Assembly (NCBI GenBank): GCA_964057225.1
Contig: OZ059897.1
Coordinates: forward strand, 13,702,001 to 13,766,000
DNA: 64,000 bases
Source of the DNA: Auanema rhodensis
Taxonomy: Eukaryota > Nematoda > Chromadorea > Rhabditida > Rhabditidae
Reading direction: 5' to 3'
The position numbers and the translations under genes were made by a program. Each line of letters opens with the position of its first letter. The stretch's first letter is position 1. The notes beneath the pieces were generated by a model. It was not told the DNA's origin, did not search any database, and saw nothing but the letters and a program-made list of their open reading frames with translations. Shown here piece by piece: positions 25,078 to 38,200 of the stretch.

Positions 25078-28000
25078 AGGAGAAAAGCACTGTCATGATA
25101 AGAAATCTTAACACTTCTTCTTTTGTTAAATGTAAAGATTATGTTTTGAATTTTTGTGATTTTTAAGTAAAAACTTTATATCTTCTAGTCTCTTATTTCA
25201 TTTTTCTTTTCTTTCAATAGCTATTAAACACCCATAACCCATTTCCTGCTTCCTTCAACGTTATTACCCTTCAAAGCAAGCAAAATGGGAGCAACCCGCT
25301 TACTTTACCGAGAATTTTTTTTCTGCGAATTTTCCTTTTTTCTTAAGTGACTTGAAGTAAAAGCGCAGAACGGAAACTTTACTTAAGTATGATCTGTCTC
25401 TATTTAAATTGTTTTGTTGATTTATGAAGGCTTTATGAGTACTTTTAAGCTATTATTCGTCTTTTTCACATTTTTTGTCAACATCAACTCTGAACTTTAA
25501 GATAAGAAAACTAATTTTTGCAGTTCTCGCTTCTCATATCCATCTTTGAGCATCAATCCCGAGTCACAACATGCACACTACATATCCCCATTTCCTTTCC
25601 AACAGTCTTTAAATGAAATTTCTTGTTTTCTGCTTAATGCTTTTTACTTTCATTCTTTACTCTTTCTTATTTGCCCTCATCTCAGTTTCCAAACTCGAAT
25701 TTCATTGTTTTTGAAGTTGTCTTACAACTTAATTAAGTTTAACTATTCCCTTATTTTATATTTTTTTATATAAAAAATATTAAATAATCTAGTTATATAT
25801 ACATAGACAGATATGTAAACGATTACTAAACATATCATATTATTATTTTTTTAATTTTTATATTCATAATCCCATTATTTATTTGTTTTTTAAACTATAA
25901 TATAGAAGAGTCTTTAAAACAATTTGATTTATTGAATTAGATACCATTTATCAGAAAATAATGTCATATTTCTAAAGCTCAATATTGAAATGTTTTAAAC
26001 AACAATGCTTTTGAGAAAAAACTATTTAAAAAAAAAGAAAAGAAAAAGTTTTCTCTGAACCAGTTTTGAACAACTGAGTTTGTTACCTCATCTTGACAAA
26101 GTTGTATGCCAAATAAACAACTTTTGAGCTTGAGCTCAAACACTACGAGCGCTAACTTCTATACATCAAGTATATGTTTTATAATATATATCTATATATA
26201 ATCATGTCTTTCTAATTAAATACGCAAAACCGAAATGATGCAGGTTCTGATATAAGTAATAAAGGTTCGGAAATAAGGAAATAAGCGGGAGTTGCTCCCC
26301 GCTGCTGCAGCTTCTTGTATAAGGGAAAGCCGTTTTCATATTTTCATTCAAATAATTCTGTGACGTCGCAGTACTGAGGCAGTTTGCGAATGTGCTTGAT
26401 CATTTGATTTTTTTCTTTTTTTTTCTTCTTGGGAATCTAGTCAATTCAACCATCGCAAATGCCTTCTAGACGTTGTCAGGTTAGCCATATTGTTTAATCG
26501 TTCAAGCATGTTCAACAATGTTTATACACAATAATTTTTTTTTATCTATGAATGTATAATATAGTTTTTATATATTTCTATGTGAATATTAGATGTAAAG
26601 TTGTTTCTTTTCTTATTTTTTTAGAATTCAAATTATTTAATTGTTGAGCAAGGAATGATATTGATATGTATAAAATAAACTAAAACATATAAATAATATA
26701 AATTAATTTGATTTTAGTATTAAACTTTTAGTTTTTTTAAGAATAATGTAATTTATAAAATATATTTATAACTTTTATTTATTTATAATATGAATAATAA
26801 TTTAATTATTATATTTAAATCTTTTTCTCCTTTTCAAATATATTTTATTTTGATTTTTGTCCTTATCTAACCTTTTATTATGTGTTGACTTATTTCCCTA
26901 TTACAATGAAATACACTTTCTTCTATAGAAAATAAAAATACATTTCCAGTATGATTGAAGAAGTGCAATCTTTAGACTAAATATTGCAAAGTAACCGCTT
27001 TTGACTTTCTAAAAATGAAAAATGAAAAGCCACCATTTTTCCGAGTATTCCAATCATTCATGCAACAGTCTTTAGAAAAAAAAACCTTTTTTAAACCAGT
27101 TCAATCAGCAATATTCTGTTATTTTAGGAGGTTTTTTACCTTATTTTAACCTCAACTATCTATATCTATCTATATCTATATGTTTCTTTTTAATATTTAG
27201 AATAGAATAGAATTATTTTATGTTTTTAGTATTAGATATACATCATTTAACTTATGTTTATGCAAAATCATGGAATAGAAAGCAATTTATAACAAAAAAT
27301 TAAAAAATATAATGTTTGAATAATTGTTTGACTAAGCTATATGATGCATAGTAGATTGCTTACTCTCGCAAATTCTCATTATTCCAACTTAAAGGTAAAA
27401 AATTACTGATGAGTAGATCTTCATTTATGCATGACGAAACAAGGAACAAATAAAAGCCAAAAGACATGCATTCTCGTTTTTTTTCGCTTCGCAAGCTTTT
27501 CTATTCCGAAAGTCAGTTCCGTTTCTTGAATTTTTAGTCGAACTTTCAATTCAACTGTTATCGCTTTACAAACAAAATTATAATAATTTGATAATTTGAT
27601 AGTTTATTTATACTTTGATACCTATGTTCTCTAAGTACTTCTTGTTCACTTACTATGTCAACTCTTCTTATACTCATTATATTCGAATCATTTTTGCTTT
27701 AAAAGCAAAATATTTGCAATTTTCTTCGTGTTAGATGCAATAACTCTTGAATTTGTCGTCTGATGTATAAATTAAATTTAAGGACTTAACATTCGAATTT
27801 TGCGAAAATATTAATAGTTATTCCATATATTTCGTTGTCGTCCCTAGTACATTTGATGTCGTATGGTTTACCATTCTTAGAATTTTCTTCATATTTGAAG
27901 CTATTTTTGAATAAAAATATTAGAGAGATAACTACTTATTTCTATAAACTTTTACTTGAATTGCTATAAAAGAAAATTCTGGTTCCGGAAAACAAGCTTA

Positions 28001-30967
28001 AATGCTTCAATAAGAGATGGTTAAGCTAAGGGTACACTGAATCAAAATCGTTTATAATATCTAATTATATACATAACATAAGTATATATACCATATATAT
28101 ATATATATATATATGTTTAGAGTTAGGTAATATATGCATATTTCTATATAACTATACATATTAAATAGGAAATATACTCCAGAACCAGGTTGAGATATCA
28201 AAGATTAAATATAAAACATCAAATAAATCCTTTTCAATATCAATGAGAAAAACACTTATGAATCCTTTTTTTTAAGTTTCATAGTGTAAAGTTTATAAAA
28301 ATAATCTAAAAAAAGAGATATTTTGAGAAAATAAATAAGTTCTACCCAGGATTATGTTACAACATCTTTCCTCTTAATTTTCAATCTTTATTCTATCATT
28401 TTTTGAACAGAATCAGAGAAAAAGTAGCCATTTCCTTTAAGAATCGACATAATTTATCTTCCATTTCTTCATTTATTTCAGCTCTTTCCGAACTTTCTTC
28501 ATCGTTCTGACATAAAGTATTCAGAAAAAAACTTTTACCTTCGTTCTCCCTCTTTCCCTCCCTCATTCAATACATACATTTATACTTCGATCTTAGAATA
28601 ATTTTTTATTCATCAAAAACATTTTTTCCTATATATGTACATGCTTATTAATTTTTTTGTTCAAAAATCGATTCTTCCTTACATTTTTCACTTACCGTGA
28701 TCCTTGTTATTCAGCTTTTCTATTCTTTTTCTTCTTTTCTTTTTAAACTCTCAATAACCAACTCCTATTGAATTATTTTTCACTTCTATATCATAAGTTG
28801 AAGAAGAAAAAAAAGTCTCTACCAAAAACCTTTAGCTATCTAGATTATTATTTTTTGAACAAAAAAACAAGAATTGAAAATTGAATTAGATTCATTCTAT
28901 CTTTCTAACATTTTATTACGTACTTTATTGCTATAACATCATGTCTAATGATGTGATGTTGAGGAATTTGCGACATCCTGTCAGTTCAATTTCTAGTTTT
29001 ATGCTCCTTTTTACTAGGAAATAGATATAGAAGCATAAGAGACAACGATACCACGTGGAACAACTTCATTTACTCTTGACAATTCCTCTCTCATCAATTC
29101 CTTATTCACATATTCTCGACACAGATGCATTAACTCCCTTTCCTCTCATCGTTCTTCTATACATACAAGTTGCTTTAGCATAATTGCCTCAATAGTTGGT
29201 GTATTTCTTGTGTTCTCAATCATTTTTATTTTTTATTTCAAATGTTAAATGATCAAAGAAATCAAGACTTTGTACTAAAATGACCAAAATCAAGAAAACT
29301 TTGGCAGTTTTATTACGTTTGTTTTTTTCATTTTTTCCCCCTGCCATCCATCATATGTTGCTATTTCAAGGACAAATTATATGTTAGATTTTGCTTTGAC
29401 ATGTCCATATTGAATTTATAAGCTAAAGCTAATCCAATGTCTTTTCTTTCGGTAAACCTCTTTCAATATTTGCTTTTAAAATTCTCTAATTTCAATTTGA
29501 AATTATCTGAAATCTTTATAGAATCATGTTCGTTTGATTTCATATTTCTTCACGTTATTTGCCCTTTTCTCATCATTAGAAAACATGAATTTTGTCTTGA
29601 AAACTTGAAATAGAGTATTCTGCTCCAACAGGGTATTCTGCTCCAATAAATGAATAAAATATAATGTTTCTACTAGAATATGTGATATTTTCTTCGGAAA
29701 ATTGAATTATTTTATTTAAAAATAGATAGATAATAACATTTATAAGTAAAAATCTTTTACTTTTTAATAACTATCAATTATATTTGTTCTAATTATCTAC
29801 GTGCTTTGTTAATCTCATCATAATTTCAACTATTTCCTTCTTTAACTATAATTATAAATTAAAAAATAATCTCAAAAATTGAAATGTATCAAAATATATA
29901 CAAATAATTGATACATCTATATCTATATCTACGTATGTTACTGGGTATCCCTAGTTCTCTTTTCAAATGTATCGTGTTTATTCTTTAAACTTGTCATTTT
30001 CTATCTTATTTTACGGTTCAATGGACCATCTGTTTCTGCAAGTTCAGCTTCCGTAAAATAGATTGTAATGACCTTTTTTGGATTGTATTAATATGTAAAT
30101 TTTCAATTTGAACTTTAAAAACATAAAAGTAACATAGTAGTAGTAATTCACAAAAACTACCAAAAACATACATACATACATGTTTCTTCATTCAATTTGC
30201 ATATATGTAGTTTCGTGCAAAAAAAAAAAAAATTTTGTTTCAATCCACACATCACAACGTAACATTTCTGAAAATAAATAAATAAAAATTATTTGTTTTC
30301 ATTCATCATATGCCATTTTTTTTCTTTTGTCTCTAAAATTCATTCCGCTCATTTTGTCAAAATACTTTTCCTGAGCTCTATCATTAACTACAATTTTGGA
30401 AAATTTTCTTTCACTTAACTAACTATCCTTAGAATATTTATTTTTTACTCATTTCCATTTCATATAAATAGTTTTAGTTGCGTACTTTTTCTTATTTTTC
30501 TTTAACTTTCTTTTATTTTTATTAGAATTAACATAAATTAGATAGTTATATCTATTTATATGAATGAAAAATATTTTTTTTTGATTCATTAATTTTAAAT
30601 TTTTGTTTTCAGATGACGTCTTCAGAAGACGATGCGTACCCTGGGGCATTTTTCATTCAATCTTCATCTGCATTAGATTCTGCTCTGTTTTTTGTACTAG
30701 CTGCATTCATATTGAATGTAATAGTAGTTATTCGTAAGTTAATCATATAATTATACATATTTTATATATTATAAATTAATTTATAAATAATTTTATATGT
30801 TTTCAGTTGCTTTCTGCTATTTCGATCCATCTCCATACCAAACACCATTGGTATCGCGAACATACCATACACTTCGTCGACTTAGTCGTCCAAGAGAGAA
30901 CAATATCCGAATGAGTGTCAAATCACCTAATGGAAGTCCAACTCCCTCTACTGTTCTATTTGTCTGA
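24173..30967 (+). CDS. Small single-pass membrane protein with very long introns
   Basis: Four exons (24173-24226, 26441-26479, 30613-30733, 30807-30967) join in phase to 124 residues. Exon 1 begins with ATG directly after a splice acceptor (gaatttccag), as expected for SL trans-splicing, and ends at a good gtgagt donor. Exons 3 and 4 are the safest: MTSSEDDAYPGAFFIQ, one membrane helix (ALFFVLAAFILNVIVVILAF) near residues 50-70, then a basic juxtamembrane tail (YHTLRRLSRPRENNIRM) and a Ser/Pro-rich end finishing TVLFV, which could act as a class II PDZ ligand. Exon 3 also opens with ATG after TTTTCAG, so a shorter 93-residue product starting at 30613 is equally possible. Introns of 2.2 and 4.1 kb contrast with the usual 50 bp. 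I do not recognise the family. Confidence 0.55.
24643..24663. repeat. (CTG)7 trinucleotide repeat
   Basis: Seven CTG units. On the minus strand it reads as CAG units followed immediately by a gtaagt-like donor, but no flanking minus-strand exon is convincing, so it is listed as a simple repeat. Confidence 0.9.
25001..25080. repeat. GA microsatellite with duplicated unit
   Basis: Long GA tract that includes two direct copies of the unit agaaatagataaagagaga, about 32 bp apart, each followed by a GA run. It looks like slippage or local duplication. Confidence 0.9.
26480..30612. other. Putative second intron (4.1 kb), no other gene seen
   Basis: Extremely AT-rich, with tandem TATC/TATA tracts (near 27164 and 29925), a TA run near 28093 and poly-T stretches. 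I see no coding exon or RNA gene. If exons 1-2 do not belong to the downstream gene, this is intergenic DNA. Confidence 0.4.
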
Positions 30968-32288
30968 ATAATAGAATTACAAATCATTTGACATTTTCAT
31001 TATAAAATCAGGTTTTAATACTTATTATCTACGGGTATCTCAGAAAAATGTTTTCCTTATTTAGTTGGAAAACAATAAAAAAGACCGAAAATTGAATGTT
31101 AACTACTAATTAAGATAAATAATTAGGTGAACATGCAATAATACTTATTATATTCAATATACTTCATTATGTATAAAAGCTTATAACAGGATCATGTATA
31201 ATATTTATTGTTGATTATACTTTTGTATTATTTTTCTTTTTTTTTCTGAAAAATTTAAATTTAAAAATAAATAATTTTTATGAAACAATCATTTGGTTTT
31301 GCCTTAGTTATAAACCCATTAAACATTTTTAAAAAAAATATTTTATTATAAAAAATCTTTCAACACATATTATAACAAATACACTATTTTACTATATATT
31401 ATTTTTATTCTTTATAAATGAAACTTTTTTGTTTTGTTTTAAAAATCTTTTGTTTAAGAAAATAATAAATTATATTAATTATTACTATATATTTAAAATA
31501 TATCTATATCTATATAGTTATTTTAATGATTAAACGAAATAAACATCAAAAATCTCATGAGAATATATGTTTATACGTATATTATATTTAATATTTGATC
31601 ATATCTTCCTAATTTAAAATAATAATAATTTGTTTAAAAATTATTTTATAATTTTATATATTTATATACTTTCTAAAAACTTTTCAAATCTATTATATTC
31701 ATTATTTTTATATAATTTTATGAAATTGATAAACGACATTGAACATGGCCAAAAGCATCAACATGATAATGAATGTTTAGTATTTTCATTTAATTCTATT
31801 CAGCTTTATAAGATTATTATTTAAATTATATTTAATATAAATTATAAATGTAAATATTTATTTTCTATATTATACTCAGCGTGACTAATGCAGACATACA
31901 CGCAAAGAAAAAAAATTGAAAGAATTATATTCATATATTTATGACTAGATGTACAATAATTAAAAAATCTTATTCTCTTATATGTACATGCAAGCAGGAA
32001 CTTCATTTATGTAAACTATACGTATAATTAAAATGAATACATTCTATGTTAATATTATATAATATCTCGTAATAAGGAACCCGATGACAATAATCTGGAG
32101 AGTCAGATGCGTTGTAAGTTGAAGACTGTTCAATAAATATCTGTTTCTTCTTCTTCTTCTTCTTCTTTAGGTAAGTATATTGCATGAAAAGACCTGCTTC
32201 AAATTACGGCAAAGAAGATGGATAATATATAATAAAAAAAATTAAATAATATTAATTATAATTAATATTATTAATTAATCTTTCATTA
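30968..32288. other. AT-rich intergenic region
   Basis: Lies between two converging genes, the small membrane protein (+) and neprilysin (-). Contains a (TTC)7 tract at 32145-32165. No gene is supported. Confidence 0.5.
32145..32165. repeat. (TTC)7 repeat
   Basis: Seven TTC units followed by tttag, giving a strong-looking but probably fortuitous 3' splice site on the plus strand. Confidence 0.9.
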
Positions 32289-35200
32289 TCACCATATACG
32301 ACATTTTTCAAACGGATTCATACCACTACCAATAGGACATTCAAATGCTTTCGAAAATGCAGGAAAATTTTGCAAAGGAACATTAACTCTAAAAGGAATT
32401 TTTGTTTTTCAAATAAATAATTTTAATTTCAAATTACCTGAACATTCCTAATGAATGAACATCTGTATCAATTAAATATTCAATAGCTGATGGTTTTAAT
32501 GATTCACACCATGTCTGCAAATAGAAAAGAATTGTTTGATTTTTGGAAAGTATTTTCATTTCCGTTTTTTGCTTTGTTTGATGCTTATCTTTGAAAAAAA
32601 AACTTTTTAACAAGTCAAACATAGATTTACTTAAGAAAATATAAGAAAAAACTTTCAAAAATAAGCCGTCTTGTACTGTACAAGTTCTTAAACTTACATT
32701 TGCATAAGATAAAAAGAATAGCTGATTATGATTGAAATTTGACAAGCCAGGCAACGATATTGTCTCATTATCTCGAGCTAATCTTCGTTGATAAGCCTTA
32801 ATTTTATTATAAATATACATATATCTATAAATTATGTCGACAAGTTACCTCATAAGCTATACGTAAACCTCCATTATCGGCAATATTCTCTCCGATTGTT
32901 AATCTTCCATCAGACTGAAAACATAGACTAGACTAAAGAAACAAAATATTGAAAATACATACTCTTTTCCCTGTAATTGGCTCAATTTTATTTCCGTATT
33001 GAGCGACGAAACATTGTTTCTTCTTTTGAAACGTAGCCATAGTTTCATCTCCCCACCAGTTACGCAAATTGCCATATTCATCATATTGCGCTCCTGAAAT
33101 ATATATATTTGAATGATTAATTATATGATTATATATATTACCTAGATCATCATATCCATGTGTGATTTCATGACCAATTCCCATTCCGATTGAACCATAA
33201 TTAGCAAAAGCTGGACCAGTTGGAACAAACATAGGAAACTGAAGAATTCCAGCAGGGAAAACTGCAAATGACAAAGTAGCAAAGATTAGAAAAGATGATC
33301 ACAAACTTATTTCATTTCCAGTAAAAAAATGAAAAGCATCCACTGCAATAATTGGTGAAGCCCATGCTTCCTCAGATGGAGCTCGCTTAGCCTTTGATAG
33401 AATTTCTCTTAAATTTTGCATTTTCATTAACATCTCTTTATTTGTAAGAAAAAAACCTGACAGCAGTTTTCTTCAATGTTAAAGCATTTTCAAAAAATTG
33501 ATTAGCTGTCAATCGGATTCCAGCATAAGGCAATAAAACTGCTGTTTCATTCAAAAGTGAATTCGGGAATCTAAAATATATAAATTCTTTTTAAATAAAA
33601 TATATTTTTTTGGTTTATTTACCCTATTTTGTATCTCATTTTTTCGATTTTGTTTAAAGCAGCATGACGAGTAATCTCATCAATCCAATCAGCATTTAAG
33701 ACTGTTTGCTCCATTGATCGACGTAAATCTCCAATCATTTCTTCAGCCTTTAAACAAAAATTAATAATACAATTTGATTATATATTATAATACTTTAGTT
33801 CTATCATCTAAGCTGAAATAACGATGAGCATATGCTGTAGATAGAGGCATAGCTAAATGATCTCTAACTTCTTTAACACATCTTTCCCAAATAGGTACCT
33901 AAAAAATCAATCAAATCTTAATAATATATAGAAAAACAAATTGTTTACCTCTGATGTTACACCATACATTTTAGAACGGAATTCTTGATACGGTATACGA
34001 TATTTAATAGGAAGATATGAATCAAATGATGAAACAAGTCTCCACATCAAATAATTATTTACAGAACTAAATTAATAATTTAATTTTTAATTTTTTTTTC
34101 AGTAAAAATACCTTAATGGTTTCGATTTAATTAATGCTGACAAATTATCAAAATAACTTGTATCAATTACATTAATCATTAAATTATCCGAAAGAATTCC
34201 AATATGACTTCTTAATTCAGAATTAAAAAACATATCCCAATCAATCTTTAATAAATATTAATTATAATATTAAATATTAATATATATATATATAAATTAC
34301 CTGATGATATTGTTTTTTAAAATCACCATATTTCATAACATTATTTATAGATGTATGATTACGAGTATTTTCTATTCTGGTTAACTATAATAAAATATTT
34401 TTTAATTTATAATAAATAAAGTATAATTAATTTACATTAGCAATTCTTCTCTCAAAATCAATTATATCATTAACTTGATATTCAATGACACCAGATTCAT
34501 CTTCCATATCAACACCTATATTCATGAAAATATTTGAATTAATATTAAAAAACAATTTTCTTTACCTAATAATTCTAATAAACTTAAAATGTATTTTCTG
34601 TAATGTCCTAAATATTCGTTAGACGATGGAGCTTCTCTATAAAATTTCTTTTTTTCCAAGAATAATCGTGGTGGTGAAAACTAAAAAAAAAATAATTTTT
34701 GTTTGTTATGTATATACATATAGTAAATTATACTAACCATTAACATTTGATTTTTACTATCTACAAAACTGTTATGAACAAATAAACGAACAAGTCCATC
34801 AACACCATAAACGGCAAGTTGTCCTTTAAAAATAAATTTAGAAAAAAATATTCTTTTATATCTTTATTACCTGCTAATGTTTCCCAATGATAATCATTTG
34901 AGTCAAAACGAGCATTTGTGAGTAATTCCCATCCACCCAAATGTGATATTAATGATGTCAATGGTAAAGTATTCTGATAATATATATTTTATTTTTAAAA
35001 TAAAGATAGTTTAATACCATCTCTTCTTGAGATTCTTCATCCATACAAGAATCAAAATAGATTTGTGTCAGTTTCATTGAACGTGTTGCATTTTCTTGTG
35101 GATTTTCGAGAATATCTGTAACAATGCTTGATTAACTATGTCTTATATATGAGCAAGCTTAGAACCTCGTAGATGTCGATCCAAGTCTTGTTTCATCTCA

Positions 35201-38200
35201 CTTAGAATTGTTACTTTCTTCTCATGTAGGGGTACAACCTGGAAATTATTTTTTAAATTATGAAATTTAAAAAAGAACTATTACCTTTTGAGAAGCATAA
35301 CGCCCACAAGCGAATTGATAGAAATCAGAGCATGGGTTGATATCTTTGTTCATATTATTTAAATAATTTGCAGCTAAAATATGTATTGTCTAATATATTT
35401 TTATATGAATATTCTATACCAAGTCTGATACAATCTGGGGAATTACAGTACAAGTCATTCTGACTATTTGAAGTATTCGATCCATCTGGTATAATATTCG
35501 AGGTTTGAGGGCATGTCTGATTAGCTGTAATCATATATTTGAAGAAATGTAATAGCAAAATAGAAAAAGTTGAAATTAGCATAAACTTGTATATAGTTAA
35601 CATCCCGTATTTCACGTAATTTGCTATTTTGAAATTATAATAAATCATTTTAAACAATTTATCAGTTTCATACGGTTGTCCTTATTTAAATCCGCCCACG
35701 CACACACTCACGCTGTCTCATCAACAAACATATATTGTTTCTTCTTCTTCCCTTTTTGAAGTTTCATTATCTTTTCACTTTTAAAAGAGAAATATTCAGT
35801 GGGAAACGTTTACGAACAAGTGGGCCGCAGAAAATGTTAAGATCAGCGTCAAAGACGAAGAACTCGGAAGGGTACTTCACAAGATGCCACATACCTTAAG
35901 AACATTGCTCTCAAAAGCTACTATAGAAACTAAATCCATATATACATACATGTGTTTGTAGTTTTTTTTTATTAAAAATATATTTTATAAAGATAAGAAA
36001 TAATATTAAATGAAATATGTGATAATAATCATACCTGTTAATGTGGAAAATCCATCTGTTAGCAAAGCTACTATAGTTATAAATGAAATAGCTATGAGTA
36101 AAGTTATAATAAATAAAATTGCAAAGAGAGCGGCTAAACGAGATGATCTGAAATATATAAATAATATATTTTATTGTTTTTTTTTGTTTAATCGATGTTG
36201 TTTCATGAATGTTTTCAGTTCAATTTGAGCAAAAAATAACGTTTCTCCCTAATTTCTTTGAGACAGTCCATTAAGATTTCTATTCATGTTTGAAACCAAA
36301 TAAAAATGAAAACATTTTGATTCAACTACTCAGTTGATGTGGTCTAACCCTTCTGTATCGGGACTATATTGATGTTATTAGACTGATGGTTGTGCTGTGC
36401 GAATGGTAAAGAACGGAGAGTTTGAGTTCTTTGTATCTCATTCGCAGTCGATTCAATCTACAAAGCCGAATAGCAATGTTTAGATTGCCGTTTTCCTGAC
36501 AGCTTTTCTCTCACAACTACAATATGTCTATGACTTCTACAGCCGACCCATCTCAACACTTCATAACGCTAGATGACCAACAGAAAAAACACGAAACTAT
36601 GTGAAAGGGATATGTTTCAAGTCAAAACAATGTAACAACAAGAAAGCTGTCTAATCTTCTTGCAAAGTATTGGAAAAAAGGACAAAAGATTTAAGAAAAT
36701 ATCTATGAGCTTTTCGTCAGCTCAATATGAAATAGAAAGAGTATCAAAGACGAAAAACAATCAAATGAAAGAAGAAATAGCAATCAAAAAATGATAACTT
36801 GAATTTGATTTTAAAAAAACTTCGTTTACCTCCATTCGTCATGGAATAGTTTTGTAACTGAATAATTAGCCATAGTTAGTCAATGGTAAGTAAGCTCTGG
36901 AGTTGAGTCTTCAGATTTAACTTAAAGTTTTCATGTCGAGCTCTTCCAAAAAAAAATGAAAAAAGTCTTAAAAATTGTTGGAAGATTCTGAAAATTTATA
37001 AAAGATTCATACAAAAAAATAAAGAAGACACGATATTTTGAAAATAAACAAATTGATATGACATCAACTATTCTGATAATCTTCAAAAAAAATAACGAAA
37101 ACTCGAAGAAAATCAAGGAGGAAATAAAATTTTTAGAAGTTAAGCATGTTTACAAGATATTCGGAATTTTTTATCTGAAATCAAATAAGTAAATCTGAGA
37201 AAAAAACTTGAAAATGAAATCTAATGATGCTGATAGATTCAGCTATTCAATAAGAATTGAATGTTGCAAAGTTAATATAAGCCAAAAATGTTTCAAAAAT
37301 AAAAAAAAGTTCGAGAGAAGAATCGGAGAATCAAAGAATAGTTGCATGAAAATCAAAATCAAGAAATGGTTGGCAAGCGTGAAATAGATGGATTAATAAG
37401 ATTCTGTCAGCAGTTTCACGACAGGCATAGATAACAAGATTTTTTTAAAACATATTGTTCATTTGTTTGTCTTTTTAGCCATCTACTCCATGACAGACCG
37501 ACAGGGGTGGGCTAGCCAATCAGGTAGGCATCAGAAGGCTGGACGATTGATTGTCGCTAGAGTGCGCGGAATGCTGAGAAGAGTTTGGATGAACGAGAGA
37601 GAAAAAAACAGAAGGAGAGAGAAAAGAGAAGAATCATAACGAATGCTACCGGAGGAAGAACCGGACGTCGTTCTTATACTTGCTCGTGATATCAGGCAGA
37701 TTTTACAGAAAAAAATGCGAAAAAGCTGATTAGAAAATGAAAATTCTTGAAAATGTGCAAAAGAGATGTGTTGAAAATGTGAAAATTGGATCTCGTTCAT
37801 TTACTAGAAAAACATTTCAAATGCTTTCTCAATTGAACCATTGATGATAAAGTAAAGAAGAGGGGGGGGGAGACTTGGGGTTAAGCTCATTATAGCTGTG
37901 ATGTTGTTTTGAACAATCAGATTTAAGAAATACTTAAACTAAATATATAGTCTGTATTACAACGATTAAAGAATGAAGTTTTATTTATTTAAAGATGAAA
38001 ACGAAGTAAAATGACCAATACTACGTGTGTTTACTAGAAAACAGGAAATATTTCTGAATGTCGTTTGGAGAAAAGAACTCGACAATTTTTTAACGAAAAA
38101 GACGAAAAGTTGTAGAGTTAATATAAATTATTTTTTTATAAATAAGTATAAATAAACTAACCGACACATTCCAATTATATTGAAGAAGTTTATAAATAGT

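Larger units (their letters stand above)
24227..26440. other. Putative first intron (2.2 kb) with repeats
   Basis: If the four-exon model is right this is an intron. It contains a (CTG)7 tract, a large GA microsatellite, a tgacgtcg element at 26361 resembling a CRE, and an imperfect inverted pair of GC-richer boxes (near 25285 and 26284). No coding exon is supported. Confidence 0.4.

Noticed and set aside
35355-35657. An apparent 100-residue minus-strand protein with a hydrophobic leader.
   Set aside because: Most of it is the intron upstream of a neprilysin exon; the true exon (35423-35526) joins the membrane-anchor exon in phase.
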